Of a stretch of DNA of 64,000 bases, positions 10,158 through 23,026 are shown piece after piece. The stretch comes from Aricia agestis. Its lineage: Eukaryota > Arthropoda > Insecta > Lepidoptera > Lycaenidae. Position numbers and translations under genes: made by a program. The stretch lies in contig NC_056415.1 in NCBI RefSeq assembly GCF_905147365.1, forward strand, positions 10,744,001 through 10,808,000, in the 5' to 3' direction. Under the pieces are notes generated by a model, which worked only from the letters and a program-made list of their open reading frames with translations, was not told where the DNA came from and did not search any database. Positions within the stretch are counted from its first letter, which is position 1, and each line of letters begins with the position of its first letter.

Positions 10158-12309
10158 TAATAGGAGTTTAATAAGAAAAAATACCGCAAGCTTTAAACTA
10201 AATTCAGTTCCTCTGTAACTTTTGCAATATTAAAGCGAATTGATAAACCCAAGTATTGGGCGCACAATGCACATAATAAAGTAAATAGGACCCAATTTTA
10301 TCCACGAACAAATGATTAGCTTGACTAATTGCCCGTCGACTTTCAAAATTATCCGGCAGATAAAATGAATACTTGTTTGCCGAAAGCCTTATAGACGCTG
10401 TCACGCCATTCCTGTATAATTACTAGCAAGGGGAAGTATCGACCGAAGTACGTCGTATAAATTGTGAACTCGTACGAGCCACTCAAAACCGCGATCACGA
10501 CGGCTCACTCTGCGGCCTCAAACATAAACAACTCCCCAATAAAATCTCCACAAACGTCCGTGTTAAATTGCATTTTATGTGGGTCGCTATTAAACATTTT
10601 TGTATCATAAAATAGAAGGAGATTAAACTCGGGCTCACTTAGGGATGAGTAACGCTAAATGTTTACAAAAACTACGAAGATCGTTTCAGCAAATTGTGAA
10701 TTTCGTTTGTTTATTTTAACTTTTATCAAATACCTATATGTAGGTAAGTGTAATAGATATTTGATAAATGTTAAAATAAATAGTAATCACAATACCAAAG
10801 AGTTTTCAGTAAAATGAGAGCCTTTTACAACCAAGTTAGTTCTCGTAATTTTAACGTAATGGTACTTTTCACATCATTCTGTCCGAACTTCTGAGAACAT
10901 TGTTAAGACAAAACATAACAGGGAGGAAAGGTTTCAAACTTTGTCCTTTAATTTGATACCATGATTGCCGACCCTTATTTCGGCGAACTTTCAACAAAAT
11001 ACTACGTATTTACCTCGGGATAAATCCGTCAAAGAGGATTAGAAATCTCCTGTGTATCGCTTAATGTGAAAATAGCATTACAAAGGTAGTTTATTTTTTG
11101 CTTCCCCAAAAATACAAAGAAAGTTTTTGTCGTTACTGAAAACTACGAGACAGATAATATATCTCTGTCACGGAGGAGCCGGAATACACTATCATCTGCA
11201 AATATGTTTAATATTTCGGGAAGACAATAATATCATCTCACTCGATACGTCGACCCAGTTTACCCAATTAAAGATATACAGACTTATGCTTTTAGCTGTT
11301 TTTAGCCTTGCTCGAGGTTCAGCTTGCTAAGGTGTACTCGGGGAATCGAGACAGTAGCGGTCATTAACTACCTGTCAAAAAACTTGTCACTTTCTATATA
11401 CAGTACTCCCAAATGCATGGAAATTTTCGCTAATTGTCGTAATCACGAAAACACCCGAATCTACGAAACGTAAGAGCCCCAAACAATGCATATTTTGCAT
11501 TTTGCACCTTGTTAATAGGAAATAGAAGTAAATATCATATAGCCGGTAGTTGCCTGCTGTCGCCGGTCCGTCAATAAGTGCTATAACTCACCGGGAAGCC
11601 ATCGCGGCGTTACCATGGCAACGTCGAACGAAAGCGCTGTTTTTCTTAAAGTTAAGTTTAAAACAGCGCTTGCAGCGACGTCTTCCGACGCTCGGGAAAT
11701 ACGATCGTTGCCGTAAAATTACGAAAATTTCTATGCGCATTATCACTTTGGGAGCACTGTACCGCGATGAAGTGTCAGATGTTCCTAGTCTAACCGCCGT
11801 ATTCAGAGACATATTTTAATTATAATTAACCTCCAATTTAATGAAGAGTTTGACAGATAATGTATAAGGCTTATGTCAAAATTTTATAAATTAATTACAT
11901 TTAAGTAATTAATGTTTCACTCTGAGTGCGGCAGTAAGGGCGATATCGTATTTTGCATACTCGATGTGAACTGAATAATATGAAGCATATCACTTCAAAC
12001 TCATAAAAAGTTGGAGATTATCTATTATTTATATTCTAAGAGTTACCAAGAGGTTTTCCGATGAATCTGTAATAATCTGCGTCTTTATAAGAGGCCAATT
12101 TTATTCTTAAATATTCTAAATACAGTGCGAGCATTTTTCATTTAGTGCCTAGACTAAAAAGGTCAATGGCAGCTACCGCCATGTTTCACCGAGCACAGTA
12201 TAACAGTTTCTTTATTTCGCATTTTACATTTATGTAATAGAAATGAACTAATTAAAAACTTTTTAAATTGTCGTTTCTTGTTTTTCGCGCTACAAGCAAA
12301 GGATATTAA
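10158..12309. other. Unique-looking sequence; identity between copies drops here
   Basis: No gene recognised. Copies A and B are nearly identical to about 11070 and then diverge. A short inverted pair (AGCGCTGTTTT near 11633 and AAAACAGCGCT near 11660) is the only structure noted. The frames at 11550-11819 and 11127-11330 are not conserved in copy B, so they are unlikely to be coding. Confidence 0.5.
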
Positions 12310-12440
12310 GGGTCTGTTTCACCACTTCCTGATAAGAATATCCACAATTAACTTGACAGATCAAGTATGAAGAATCTATCAAAAAGGTTGTGAATAGCTT
12401 ATTAGGCACTTTATCAGAAAGTGGTGAAACAGGCCCCCAG
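12310..12440 (+). mobile_element. MITE present in copy A only
   Basis: Inverted ends GGGTCTGTTTCACCACTT (12310) and AAGTGGTGAAACAGGCCCCC (ending near 12439) with TCTGATAA-like subterminal matches. Copy B near 28434-28450 lacks the element and reads straight through from the AAATGATAT flank into the ATGCTTGTGAG flank, giving a natural empty site. The insertion postdates the common ancestor of the diverged segments, or was lost from B. Confidence 0.85.
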
Positions 12441-13391
12441 AATTCTATGCTTGCGAGTATTTTTACAAATTAATATTGAACTCTAGAAACGTCTTTTCCG
12501 ACTAAATTTTTTTGGGCTGATGCTAAAACATCTTGATACAAGATTTTTAAAAATGTTACGTCTTTAATAAGCACGAAATAATTATAGAAATATTTTGTAA
12601 TTTGCTCCTTTTACTTATATCAGATCAAGCTCATATTTCCAGCTGAATAGAATTCGTAGCAGCAGCTATTTTGAGGTAATTAATATTATTACGGATATTA
12701 TGCTATCTGAATAGCATTTAATCAGATGTGATAAATAGATGAGCGAGGTATCTACGCAATACGTTATATATACATAGTACGTGCTATATGTGTAGTGCAG
12801 ATTGCTTATGTACCATCGGAGAAATTCTTTCATGTAACCTATGTAATTTGGTTGGGTTACTGTTATTCGCAACTTGTTGACAGGGCTAGACAACTTGACC
12901 AAATTACATTATAATTTAAAAAAAAATCCTATCCTTAGTACAGGTTCCCTAGAACAATTTTTTTCCTATCAATCAAATCAAAATATTAAATCCTTTCTAT
13001 CTCTGTCAGCTACCACTTTCGAGAATTTTCGCAGAGGAAATTGTAGTTCGTCTTATCAAAATGAAGTTACTCACGAAAAATTTGCTTGATAGAAATAAAA
13101 AAGAAATTGATCTAGGGAACCCGGACTATTGGTAAAGAGTCGAAAATGTAAATTACGTCCTACTTTATAAAGTAACTGAATGTTCAGCACAAACTTCAGA
13201 GATTCGCAGCTCAGCAAATATTTGGCGTGCGACTCTCATGTGGTAATCAAATATGAAATAAGCAAACACGTCTTCTAAAAAAGGAAGATGCTACATACAA
13301 AATGCTCTCCTTCAAAAGTATGAGTTGCCACTTGGCAGGTTCCCTATAATTTCACTTATTAAATGCTTTCAGAGGCCTGTAAGAATTATAG
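12441..13391. other. No gene; includes an interspersed repeat block
   Basis: The stretch 12970-13135 (TCCTTTCTATCTCTGTCAGC to CTAGGGAACCCGGACTA) is also found in copy B at 28990-29155 and, inverted and more diverged, at 30705-30866. It is therefore an interspersed repeat inside the unit. The rest is AT-rich without coding signal. Confidence 0.5.
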
Positions 13392-13483
13392 AGATTACTG
13401 AGTATTAAATACTCAGTAATCTTTATTCAATTTTTTTTTCTGTGAGTCATCAGTCAATTATTGACTGATGACTCACAGAAAAA
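13392..13483 (+). repeat. Two adjacent perfect palindromes (copy A)
   Basis: First: 13392-13406 with 13408-13422 (15-nt arms, 1-nt spacer). Second: 13435-13458 with 13460-13483 (24-nt arms, 1-nt spacer, core GTGAGTCATCAGTCAA). Both are exact in copy A. In copy B the corresponding palindromes at 29412-29442 and 29455-29503 each carry a mismatch. Confidence 0.88.
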
Positions 13484-13845
13484 TAATTGAATGTATGCTA
13501 ATGACTGACTTCTAAGATTTTTCGACAGAATTAGTTTATTTATTCCACGAAGATATTGTTCGGCAAATGTTTTAAAAAGTACTAGTGGATAGATCTAATT
13601 TCTGTCAAAAAACTCCTGGAACCGACTATAAGTACTTAACTCTGTTGCGAGTCAGTAAATAGAGCCTGTTAAACATATAATTTCGTTAAAACAATTAAAC
13701 ATAATTATTTATGTTCATTTCTTTTGTTCCTTGCTAGCTCAAGTAAATTGTGGCACGGTGAATAGAAATCTAAAGTCACCGCAGCATTTAAAATGTAAAT
13801 AGTTCGCGGAACAAGTTCAATTGAATTCACGTGCGGATTATTGTG

Positions 13846-14055
13846 CCGGCCGGCTCGACCGCAGAAATACCACGTTCTCACAGAAAACCGGCGTGAAACA
13901 GCACTTGCGCTGTGTTTCGCCGAGTGAGTGAGTTTACCGGAGGCCCAATTCCCTACCCCATTCCCTTCCCTACCCTACCCTATTCCCTTCCCTTCCCTTC
14001 CCTACCCTACCCTATTCCCTTCCCTTCCCTTCCCTACCCTCTCCTATTACCCTAT
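13846..14055 (+). mobile_element. SINE-like element, family Z, truncated at both ends
   Basis: Starts within the head (CCGGCTCGACCGCAGAAATA), continues AACCGGCGTGAAACAGC and GAGTGAGTGAGTTTACCGG, then a CCCTACCCTATTCCC-type pyrimidine repeat. It lacks the LINE-like 3' tail; the TA microsatellite begins just after. Its start coincides exactly with the end of homology between duplication copies. Confidence 0.78.
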
Positions 14056-14058
14056 GCC

Positions 14059-14358
<300 letters not shown>

Positions 14359-14368
14359 TATATATAAT

Positions 14369-14475
14369 ATGGTATCCTAAGGTGTCACGTTTCCGAGATA
14401 TTTAGAAGTACAGAGTACACAAATGGCGATATTTACTTCCAAATATCTCGGAAATGTGACGCTTTAGGATACCAT
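14369..14475 (+). repeat. Inverted repeat, 35-nt arms
   Basis: 14369-14403 and 14441-14475 are complementary with three mismatches (ATGGTATCCTAAGG outer end, CCGAGATATTT inner end). Probable MITE between TA-rich flanks. The DNA after it to 14868 holds a single MITE-like end near 14582 and otherwise nothing recognised. Confidence 0.8.
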
Positions 14476-14929
14476 GTTAACGAGTATATAACATTTTTTG
14501 TTTATATAAGTGTCCTCTATCCAAATATACCACTTTTATCGTGCTCGGAAAAAATCGAAATGGCCGGCGGCTAGATATGCCAGGCTCCATACAAAAATGT
14601 TCGAACCCCATACGTTATATTTTTTTATAGTAATAAACAACTTGAAAGAAAAGTCTGCATAAATAATATTTTATTACACTCATATTTCAGTGCAATATCT
14701 GTGAAAGGTCAAGTTTTATTGCTTGCTTAGTGGCTTTTGGCACAGTCACTTTCAAGACATCACTACTTTGAGTCAACTAATAATTTCCAAGCACTTTTTC
14801 ACACACTTTTACCAGAGCTTTTACCTCGATTCTGCTATAATAATCCAATATAATGCTCCGAATAATATTTTTTTTATGGATTTTTTTGGAGTTTGATCAG
14901 AAAGCGTTTTTACGTTGATTTGATATGGT

Positions 14930-15206
14930 ATACAGGGTGTAACAAAAATAAGTGATAATACTTTAGGGGGTTTACATGTTCCATGTAGAGAGTTCACTGT
15001 GAAAGTAGCAGCGCTGAAAGACCAAATTTTTTTTTCACTTTTGTATGGGGAAACTCGTGACGCTCGGGCCCCTTGCCCATACAAAAGTGAAAAAATTTTT
15101 TCGTCTTTCAGCGCTGCTAATTTCACAGTGAACTCTCTACAAGGAACACGTACACACCCTAAAGTATTATCACTTATTTAATATTTTTGTTATAACACAC
15201 TGTATA
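14930..15206 (+). mobile_element. Fold-back MITE, family 1 (copy B)
   Basis: Same as 62-338, apparently unchanged. Confidence 0.8.
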
Positions 15207-15238
15207 TTGTAGTTTTATTATGCTGAGACAGTAATAAG

Positions 15239-15500
15239 GTAGGCTGATCACCTGATTGTCTGACAAGTAAGATGATCCATGCGTCGGATGGGCATGTAAA
15301 AAGTCGGTCCTGCGCCTGATCTCTCGCCAGTCGTGTCGGTCTTCCGTCCCACTGGGTTATGAGAGTAAAGGAATAGAGAGTGCTCTTGTGTACTGCGCAC
15401 ACACTTGGGCACTTTAAAATTACTCCTGCGTAGCTGGCCTGGTTCCAATTAAACCGGCCACCGTCACCGAAACCGGTGTGGGAGCTATTATTATATAAGG
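15239..15500 (+). repeat. Interspersed repeat of Lepidopteran type (copy B)
   Basis: Duplicate of 371-632. Confidence 0.4.
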
Positions 15501-15855
15501 TATTTTTATTATAGTCGAAGCTGTATTCTGTCGAAATGTTGGATTTAAACATGATTAGAGTAGTACTAGAACATAAAGTTTAAGTATTTTTAAAGTTATA
15601 CAATGTAATACAATGTAACTTAATGTACAATGTAACTTAATGTAAATAAATCTTAATGATTATTACGGTGGTTTGAATAAACTCAATATTTAATTTAATT
15701 GTTTGTAAGTCTCAAGACGTCTATTGACGTGGTGTAGATACAATATGGAAGTTAAAGGATTAAATGTTTCAAAACATGTCGTTGATAGAAATTAATTTGC
15801 GAGTTTAATAACGCATCGGGTACTTGGCCGGGGGAGAGAGGGAGGTATGTATGAC

Positions 15856-16143
15856 GACCTCTGTGGCTCAGTGATGAGCGCGTTGGTAGCTCAAGCCGGA
15901 GGTCGCGGGTTTGAATCCCGCCGACGGAACAAAAAGTTTCCAATGTTCCCGGGTCTGGATGTGTATTAAATATGTGTATGATATAATAAAAAATCTTAAA
16001 TATATGTATAGTATAAAAGTATTAAATATATTTCCGTTGTCTGGTACCTGTAACACAAGTCCTTTAGGTACTTAGCACGGGGCCAGACTGACGTGGTGTG
16101 AAGCGTCCATAGATATTATATTATTATTATATTATATATTATG
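15856..16143 (+). mobile_element. tRNA-derived SINE (copy B)
   Basis: Duplicate of 988-1275, with the same A-box-like and B-box motifs. Confidence 0.75.
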
Positions 16144-16252
16144 TTCCTTGGTCTACCGCTACACCGCCTGACATGTATGGGTTCTTACATTTTAATTTAG
16201 TGTTTATGGTTTACTATTTTTACGGCTGCCTAAAGCAAATTGTTGCATTAAA

Positions 16253-16435
16253 GGGGGGTGAGCCAAAATCTTTTCGTTTTCGCTTCGTTATAGAATCGCC
16301 GATCAAAATGTATGGAATTGACATAAGACGAGTCGAACGTCAACGTCATATTAAAGAACCCTTATGTCAATTCCATACATTTTCATCGGCGATTCTATAA
16401 CGAAGCGAAAACGAAAAGATTTTGGCTCACCCCCC
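16253..16435 (+). repeat. Inverted repeat, 75-nt arms (copy B)
   Basis: Duplicate of 1385-1567, including its single arm mismatch. Confidence 0.85.
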
Positions 16436-17019
16436 AGGAATGTCGGTTGAAGTGATGACGAAACAGTTGTAGGCATATATACTTTTTAGGTAGAAGGGCC
16501 ATAAGAATTCTCCCGCAGTCTTTCCAATTTTTTATTAGTAGTATAGTTTCGAATTCATTGTAAATGTACAATTAAGAGTACATTCAAATTCATAACTGCA
16601 TATAAAATGCGAAGTAAAAATTCGTAGCGAGTATTAAACTTTTAACCTCAACCCGACAAAAAGAAACCTTATTAAAAGGCTAATAGGATTAAAACCGATT
16701 GTCACACAACGTAATAAAACCGCCGGTGAAACGGTTAAGGCTCCGACTGCATTAGGGGTAATCCTACGCGCCCGCCTGCATAAAATGCCCGGCTCGACTA
16801 ATATGCACTTTGATAAAATGGCTTAGTGAGCGCAGATAGTTGGAAAAAGCTGTTAAAAGTTATTTCTAATTACATTTTCCACTATTTCTTGTACATTTCT
16901 AAGGTGTTCATCATTTCAAGTTTCATCATCATCATTATCATATCAGCCTATAGTCGTCCACTGCTGGAAATAGGCCCTGCCTATGTCCAGCAGTGGACGA
17001 CTATAGGCTGATATTGCTT

Positions 17020-17543
17020 GCTGAGCTTTTTAGTGTACCTAGCTTTTTTCAAATGCGCCAAAACCGTTTTGTGGTCAATTCCCAGTTCTTCAGCTACATC
17101 GTAACTACTAATATGGCGATCTTGCTCCACGTTTTCAAAAATGGCATCAGTTTTGGGCGACCAGAGCGAGGTGCATCTTGGGGTATGAAGATTTTGGCCG
17201 ACCTACTTTCGCTAAATGTGTTTTTTCGCGTTGCAATATCTTAAATTGGTAAAACTTTAGCAGCTCAAATCTTCGAAATGTGACACCTTACGCGGTTTTG
17301 TCCAAGATTATTTTTTGTTTGTATTGATGTTAGCTATCCATTTTTGAAAAAAATATTCGTGAACACGAAAAAACACATTTAGCGGACAGTAGGTCGGCCA
17401 GGCTCCATACAAAAATCTTCATACCCCTTTCCGGATTGAAAACGCTTAAACCAAATTTGCGCTACTCTCACAGATACTGCATTAGGTCCATAAATATCAC
17501 AAACTTTTTCGCGGCTTGTGTTGCATTTTACCTGTTTTGTCAT
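17020..17543 (-). pseudogene. Mariner transposase N-terminal fragment, split (copy B)
   Basis: Duplicate of 2152-2675, with the same inserted inverted-repeat element at about 17178-17428 and the same loss of the catalytic domain. The 29-nt-arm inverted repeat at 16940-17014 lies next to it. Confidence 0.8.
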
Positions 17544-17695
17544 AAAATTTTAAAATGTATCGAATTTATTCATTAGAATCACTCATATTAACAATAAGGG
17601 CCAACCCTCACTTACCACAACCACACGACAACCACACGACGTGGTCGGGCGTATATTTCGTATTGTAAATGAACTGGACCATTCACACGTACCAT

Positions 17696-18510
17696 AACCG
17701 CTCAAACTTATATTGAAAAGTTTTCGTGATAATAATAATTATTGTAACCGGCATCCTCAGGATGTGGACTCTACGAACAACGTCCGTTAAGTCTTGCTAC
17801 GGTGTTGTGGCGAAACGCGCGTCGAGGTTTTCAACCTGCATGGTGGTGAGGGGCCTTGCACGGATTTGCCAACATTATTGCTTGTGTGGTGGTGGTGTTT
17901 GCAAGTTCTTGCATGCGAGTGTACGCATAGGCAGTGTGGGAGGAGGGAGGTGCTGTACGCATGCCTATGCGTACACTCACTTATTTACTTAAAGGTGGAA
18001 GTTGTTTTCGCGGAATATTGCTAAAAATAATAACAAACTAAATTTAGACCGTTATTATTTCATTTCCCGCTCGCCATTGTAAATAGCATAGACTTCGACA
18101 GTATATATTAAGTCTATGGTAAATAGATAGGAGTAGAATGAGGTAATATTTTTTTCGTGGGTATTTAACTTTTTTTTTCAAATGACCTCACTTTGTAATA
18201 GCCAGAATCGGCAGTTAAAAAAAACATAAATTAATAAAGCCGAAAAAAAATTTAAGAGTGGGTTGCACCAGAGGCGTGGTTATATTTACAGTTATGGCTA
18301 ACTTAACTTTTATCTTAACTTTGACCACAGAATTTGACAGATGTCTGAATTTGAGTTTTTTTCTTTTGTTAAGGCTACAGTTAATGGAGTTGAGAGTATA
18401 AAAATGAATGACTTATGACAAAACTGTGCGCCATAGTTACGATTATTATTCATTACGGTTACAATAATTATTATTATCACGAAAACTTTTCAATATAAGT
18501 TTGAGCGGTT
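17696..18510 (+). repeat. 55-bp inverted repeat (copy B)
   Basis: Arms 17696-17750 and 18456-18510; duplicate of 2828-3642. Confidence 0.8.
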
Positions 18511-18718
18511 TTGGTTATCGTTAAATAAGGCGTCCATTATTGACTTTAACCAAAGATTTTGCGTTGTAGTTATATTTTAAGTTACAGTTATGGACCATAA
18601 CTGTAACTTAAAATATAACTACAACGCAAAATCTTTGGTTAAAGTCAATAATGGACGCCTTATTTAACGATAACCAAAACCGCTCAAACTTATATTGAAA
18701 ACTTATGGTGCAACCCAC
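18258..18718 (+). mobile_element. MITE containing a perfect palindrome (copy B)
   Basis: Duplicate of 3390-3850. The palindrome occupies 18487-18701 with its spacer base at 18594 and is still perfect. Confidence 0.8.
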
Positions 18719-18947
18719 CCTAAGGGTTATTTTAGTGAGTATATTGTCTCCGTCATCACACTCTTAGGTAGGCGATTCACGCAGGAGCAATTCAAAAGAA
18801 GAAGTATTCCTTGTTCTATAGTCTATCGACATGTCAATTATAGCATACTTATTAGAAAATGTGGGTATTTGATAAAAAAATATTTGTTTTTGTGTCAAAT
18901 TGAATTTGGAAAGTGTCATCATAGTGTTTTTATTTTTACAAATACGT

Positions 18948-19247
18948 GATAATTCGGCTATTATGGATATATGTTGTCGATTCAAAACCCTTATTTTATT
19001 TAGATCTACTTGTTATTATGCCAAAAATACCGAATATTCGTAACAAACAGGTAAGAACATTTTGTATGGGGAAAATTAAATTGTCGTTATTGGCATATAA
19101 CTTGCAACTTTTTCATTATTTCTCATCTTTAAACCCTTCCCTGGACTTCTACGAGCATTTTAAGTCTAAAATCCGCCTAATCCGTTCAGCCGTTTTTGAG
19201 TTTTAGCGCGACTAACACATTTGAAAATCCATTTTTATATATATAGA
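18948..19247 (-). mobile_element. Helitron-like 5' region (copy B)
   Basis: Duplicate of 4080-4379. Confidence 0.5.
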
Positions 19248-19533
19248 TTATATGAGTATGATAACATCATAATAATTATATTGGCATCTTATTCGTTCAT
19301 ATCAAGAATTTATTATGATTTATGATCAATCGTAATGAGCAAATATTATTTCGAGTTTTTCATAGAAAACTTTTTGGAGAGCCTCACAACTTCTTCGGTA
19401 TTGAAAAGTATTATTAGAATTGGCTTTTACAAAGTTCCTAATAATTTAATGATCTTGTTGTTAGAATTACTAAGAATAATATTGATACTCAAAAAATACA
19501 AATTTCTTTCCGAGTAAATCCTTATCCTATTCG

Positions 19534-20690
19534 TTTTAAAATAAAAATAAATAAAAATTGTTTTATTTCCGAATAGATTTGTAACAAATACTTTCAGAAC
19601 GTTGATGCTAATGGTGCCTACCACCGGTTCGGGAACTATCCCGGCGAGAAGAACCGGCGTAAGAAACTCGCACGGGGTCCCACTTTTTACCAAAAAAGTG
19701 AGAAAAAAATTATTCTTTTTTAAAATAAAATTTACAATTCTAACTTAAAATTATACAATGTCAACATCCATACATAATTGTAAGTCATAATATAATAATT
19801 TAGAAGTAGCCTTGCAAGGAGCCATCCTACTCCCAAGATGTGCCATCGTTTATGAAATCATTGACCTTGTAATAGGCTTTGGCACACAAACGTTCTTTGA
19901 CTACTTTTTTAAATTTATTAAACGAAAAATTTTGAACGTTTTCTGGGATTTTATTGTACAGGCGTATACATTGACCTTTAAATGATTTACTAACTTTACT
20001 AAGTCTGATCATCGGCAAATCCAGCTTGTGCTTATTTCTGGTGTTCCTACAATGAATGTCACTTTTAGCTTTAAATTTACTTATATTTTTTCTAACATAT
20101 ATTACATTATCCAAAATGTATTGAGAAGCAACAGTTAGAATACCAATTTCTTTAAATTTATCTCTCAGAGATTCAAAAGAAGACATTTTATAAATAGAGC
20201 GTATGGCTCGCTTCTGCAGCACAAATATTGTATTAATGTCGGCAGCGTTTCCCCATAAAAGGATTCCATATGCCATTCTACTATGAAAATAACTAAAATA
20301 TACTAATCGTGCCGTGTCTTCATCAGAAATTTCTCTGATTTTTCTGACTGCATATGCCGCAGAACTGAGCCTACCTGCAAGATTAACAATATGAGGACCC
20401 CACTGTAATTTACTATCAAGTGTTATACCTAAGAATACAGTGGTGTCTACCAAATTCATCTTCTCATCATTCAATAGTACATTGGTTTGGACTTGCCTAA
20501 CATTGGGCAAAGTGAACTTTACACATTTAGTTTTACTGGAATTTAAAAGTAAGTTATTAGCATTAAACCAATGTACTATTTTTGAGAGAGCACTGTTTAC
20601 CTCGTCGTAATTTGACTGTTGTCGCTTCACTTTAAAAATAAGTGAAGTGTCATCAGCAAAAAGTACTATCTCATTATCATTTTCCTTAAC
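19534..20690 (-). mobile_element. 5'-truncated LINE, family 1 (copy B)
   Basis: Duplicate of 4666-5822. The ORF2 C-terminal frame is 19827-20630 and gives the same 267 residues as copy A. Confidence 0.88.
19827..20630 (-). pseudogene. LINE ORF2 C-terminal part (copy B)
   Basis: The protein reading is identical to 4959-5762. With no difference over 267 codons, the two copies show no sign of independent decay here, which supports a recent origin or recent homogenisation of this part of the duplication. Confidence 0.85.
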
Positions 20691-23026
20691 AAGTTACAAT
20701 TTTACTATCGCAACTTCTGTCCTAAATCAAAATTAAGCCACAGAATGGTAACTATTTATGTGTTCAGCCTATGGGTACCGGGGTACTTAGCCAACTTTCA
20801 TAACTTAAAGCGAAGTAAAACAATAAGACAAAAAGCAATATTTAATGTGGAGTTTGAAATAAGAAGTTACCGACAAGTATTCGAAAGTTCATAGTGTACG
20901 TAAGTATTTTTAAAGTATTTTAACTTCGATTTCAAAATAGAATGCTGCAAGTTATCTGTACTCAAAATTATGTTATATATACGTAACAAACGGCTAAAAG
21001 AAATACCCCAAAGATAAAATGCGAAAGTATGAAAAAAGATTGCTAATCATATTAATTCGCCTCTACTATCAGACCAATCTTGAGAGCTTATTATGACATG
21101 ATTTATCGCTAAAATAGCTGATTATTATGATTAAAGGCTCTATTCAGAAATATTAAATGTCAACTTTTATGACGTGAATAATGGATGAGCGCTTTCTGCA
21201 TACTTTTGATAAGTAATTGAAACCGTAAATAGGTGGGGCGTTTCCAAAGATTGATTTGGTTATTTAAAATAATGATGCCTGTAACAAATATACAAATCGA
21301 TTAACTCATATTTATATTAATTTTGTGAATTTACCCATCTAAGACGTACAGCTTTTTCTATTAAAATTTCCTTAATTTACTTTGGCATTCAGGAAATATT
21401 ATGTTTTCTATTGTTAAACAACAAATGAATATCAACAATAGGTTTTACGGCATTCATGAAAAATTATTGTCTTCCGAATAAAAGGGTAGCGCTAGACGTC
21501 TTTAAAAACCTTTTTTTTAAGCATTAGGGACGACTCAATAAACGCTGAAAGGGTGTGAGGGACGGCGGGAAAATGTTAATTGTGACAGTGACGCAGATGA
21601 CAGAAATGACAACGAGTTACGAGGCGTCTTGGCATGTCATGGCGTGACACGGCGCCGAAACCCCGTCACGATGTCTGTTCAAAACAACAACACTTTATTA
21701 GTTTCATAACACAATAATTGTATTCTCAGATATTGTGAATCTATTTTGACACGAGTAGTATTTGAGTTTTGATTTATGATTCATATTGTTAGCGTGGGAA
21801 TCTTCTAATGATAAGCGGACTGTATTTGACGTGTATATTTTGATATTTCTATATAAGTTAAGTCTATGTAAGTATAAGCAATTGGTAACGACTAGCTGTC
21901 GAGTCGGCCCGATGAAGAGTGGTAGCTGCGCCCGCGCAGCGTGAGGTGAAAGGGGTCCGCGAGCCGCGCCCCGCGCGCCCCGCCAGGGCCCGCTAAGGCC
22001 GCGAACACAGTCGCGCTGTTGTTTGCGCTAAGGGCGCGAACACATATGATGAAAAAAAGGCTTTGCTTGGTTCAATACTGCGTAGGGTTCTTCTTTGTCT
22101 TCTTTAGCCTTGCTAGGTTACATTTACGAAATAATATACCTATTACTTATTATGTATAAATAATAAACCATTAGACAGGGTGAATATTTCTTTCGTTTAT
22201 ATACTTTATAGTAGATTGATTCGAAGTAGCAGTTGAAAAAAATAAATATTATAATTTCGTGCAAATTCTGAGAAAGGGATAAAATTTATTTAATACTTTT
22301 TATTAGTTCATTGTTGAGAATAATCTTAATGTTTTTACCTTGGAAGTTGGATTCATATTTATAATAATAACAGAAAAAAATTAGGTAGGACTAAAAAAGT
22401 GAAGTGTTATAGAAAATAGGAAACGATATTGATTTCGAATATAAAGCCCTATAAGCTCACAGAAATAATGTCGTGATCCGTTACATGATGGGTTTAGAAA
22501 TTTGATATCTTATAACGAATATATTTTGTAATTTGAGAGTTTAAATACATTTTCCAACTATCATAAATATCATTATATGCCGCCAATATTTTATTTATGA
22601 AACTGTTTCCTATTAGTCCATTGAAATAAATATAATCTTTCACAATAAAATACAAGTGCAAAACAACACATTAAAAGCTCATTCCTATGCGATATGAAAG
22701 GTCACCCTTTATAAAAACGTTTCGTTGTAGAACAGGATTTATTTCAAACTCATCCGTCAGCGCCACGTGTGTCCGAGCACCTGCAATTAAAGCCTCTTAA
22801 AGAGATTTCCACCTTTGTTTCCCTCCAGCTCTCCCCTGAGTAGCTGGTAATGACACAAACTTTCATTTGCAGCGGTCGGCGTACCCAGCGGAACAAGTAT
22901 TTCATAATCCATTTGTTTTAAAAGTGAAGAATATAATTCATAAAGTAAAGTTATTCATATAGTAATAAGTGAAGAATAATTGTGCTTTTGACACCGATTT
23001 TCCTCAACTCGATCCTTTCTTTTTTT
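20691..23026. other. No gene recognised; GC-rich island (copy B)
   Basis: Duplicate of 5823-8158; the CpG-rich stretch is at about 21888-22043. Confidence 0.5.

Larger units (their letters stand above)
1..13845 (+). repeat. Tandem segmental duplication, copy A
   Basis: Position 1 corresponds to 14869, and the two sequences run in register (offset 14868) to about 10192. There copy B lacks 7 bases and the offset becomes 14861. Only scattered single-base differences are visible to about 11070 (for example 9993, 10536 and 11075). From about 11090 the copies differ by several percent with many small indels, and from about 13100 to 13845 they are close again. Homology stops at 13845, exactly where a truncated SINE begins. 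The left edge of copy A is outside the window. The unit holds transposon fragments and no recognisable host gene. Whether this is a real duplication or two haplotypes joined in assembly cannot be told from sequence alone. Confidence 0.93.
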
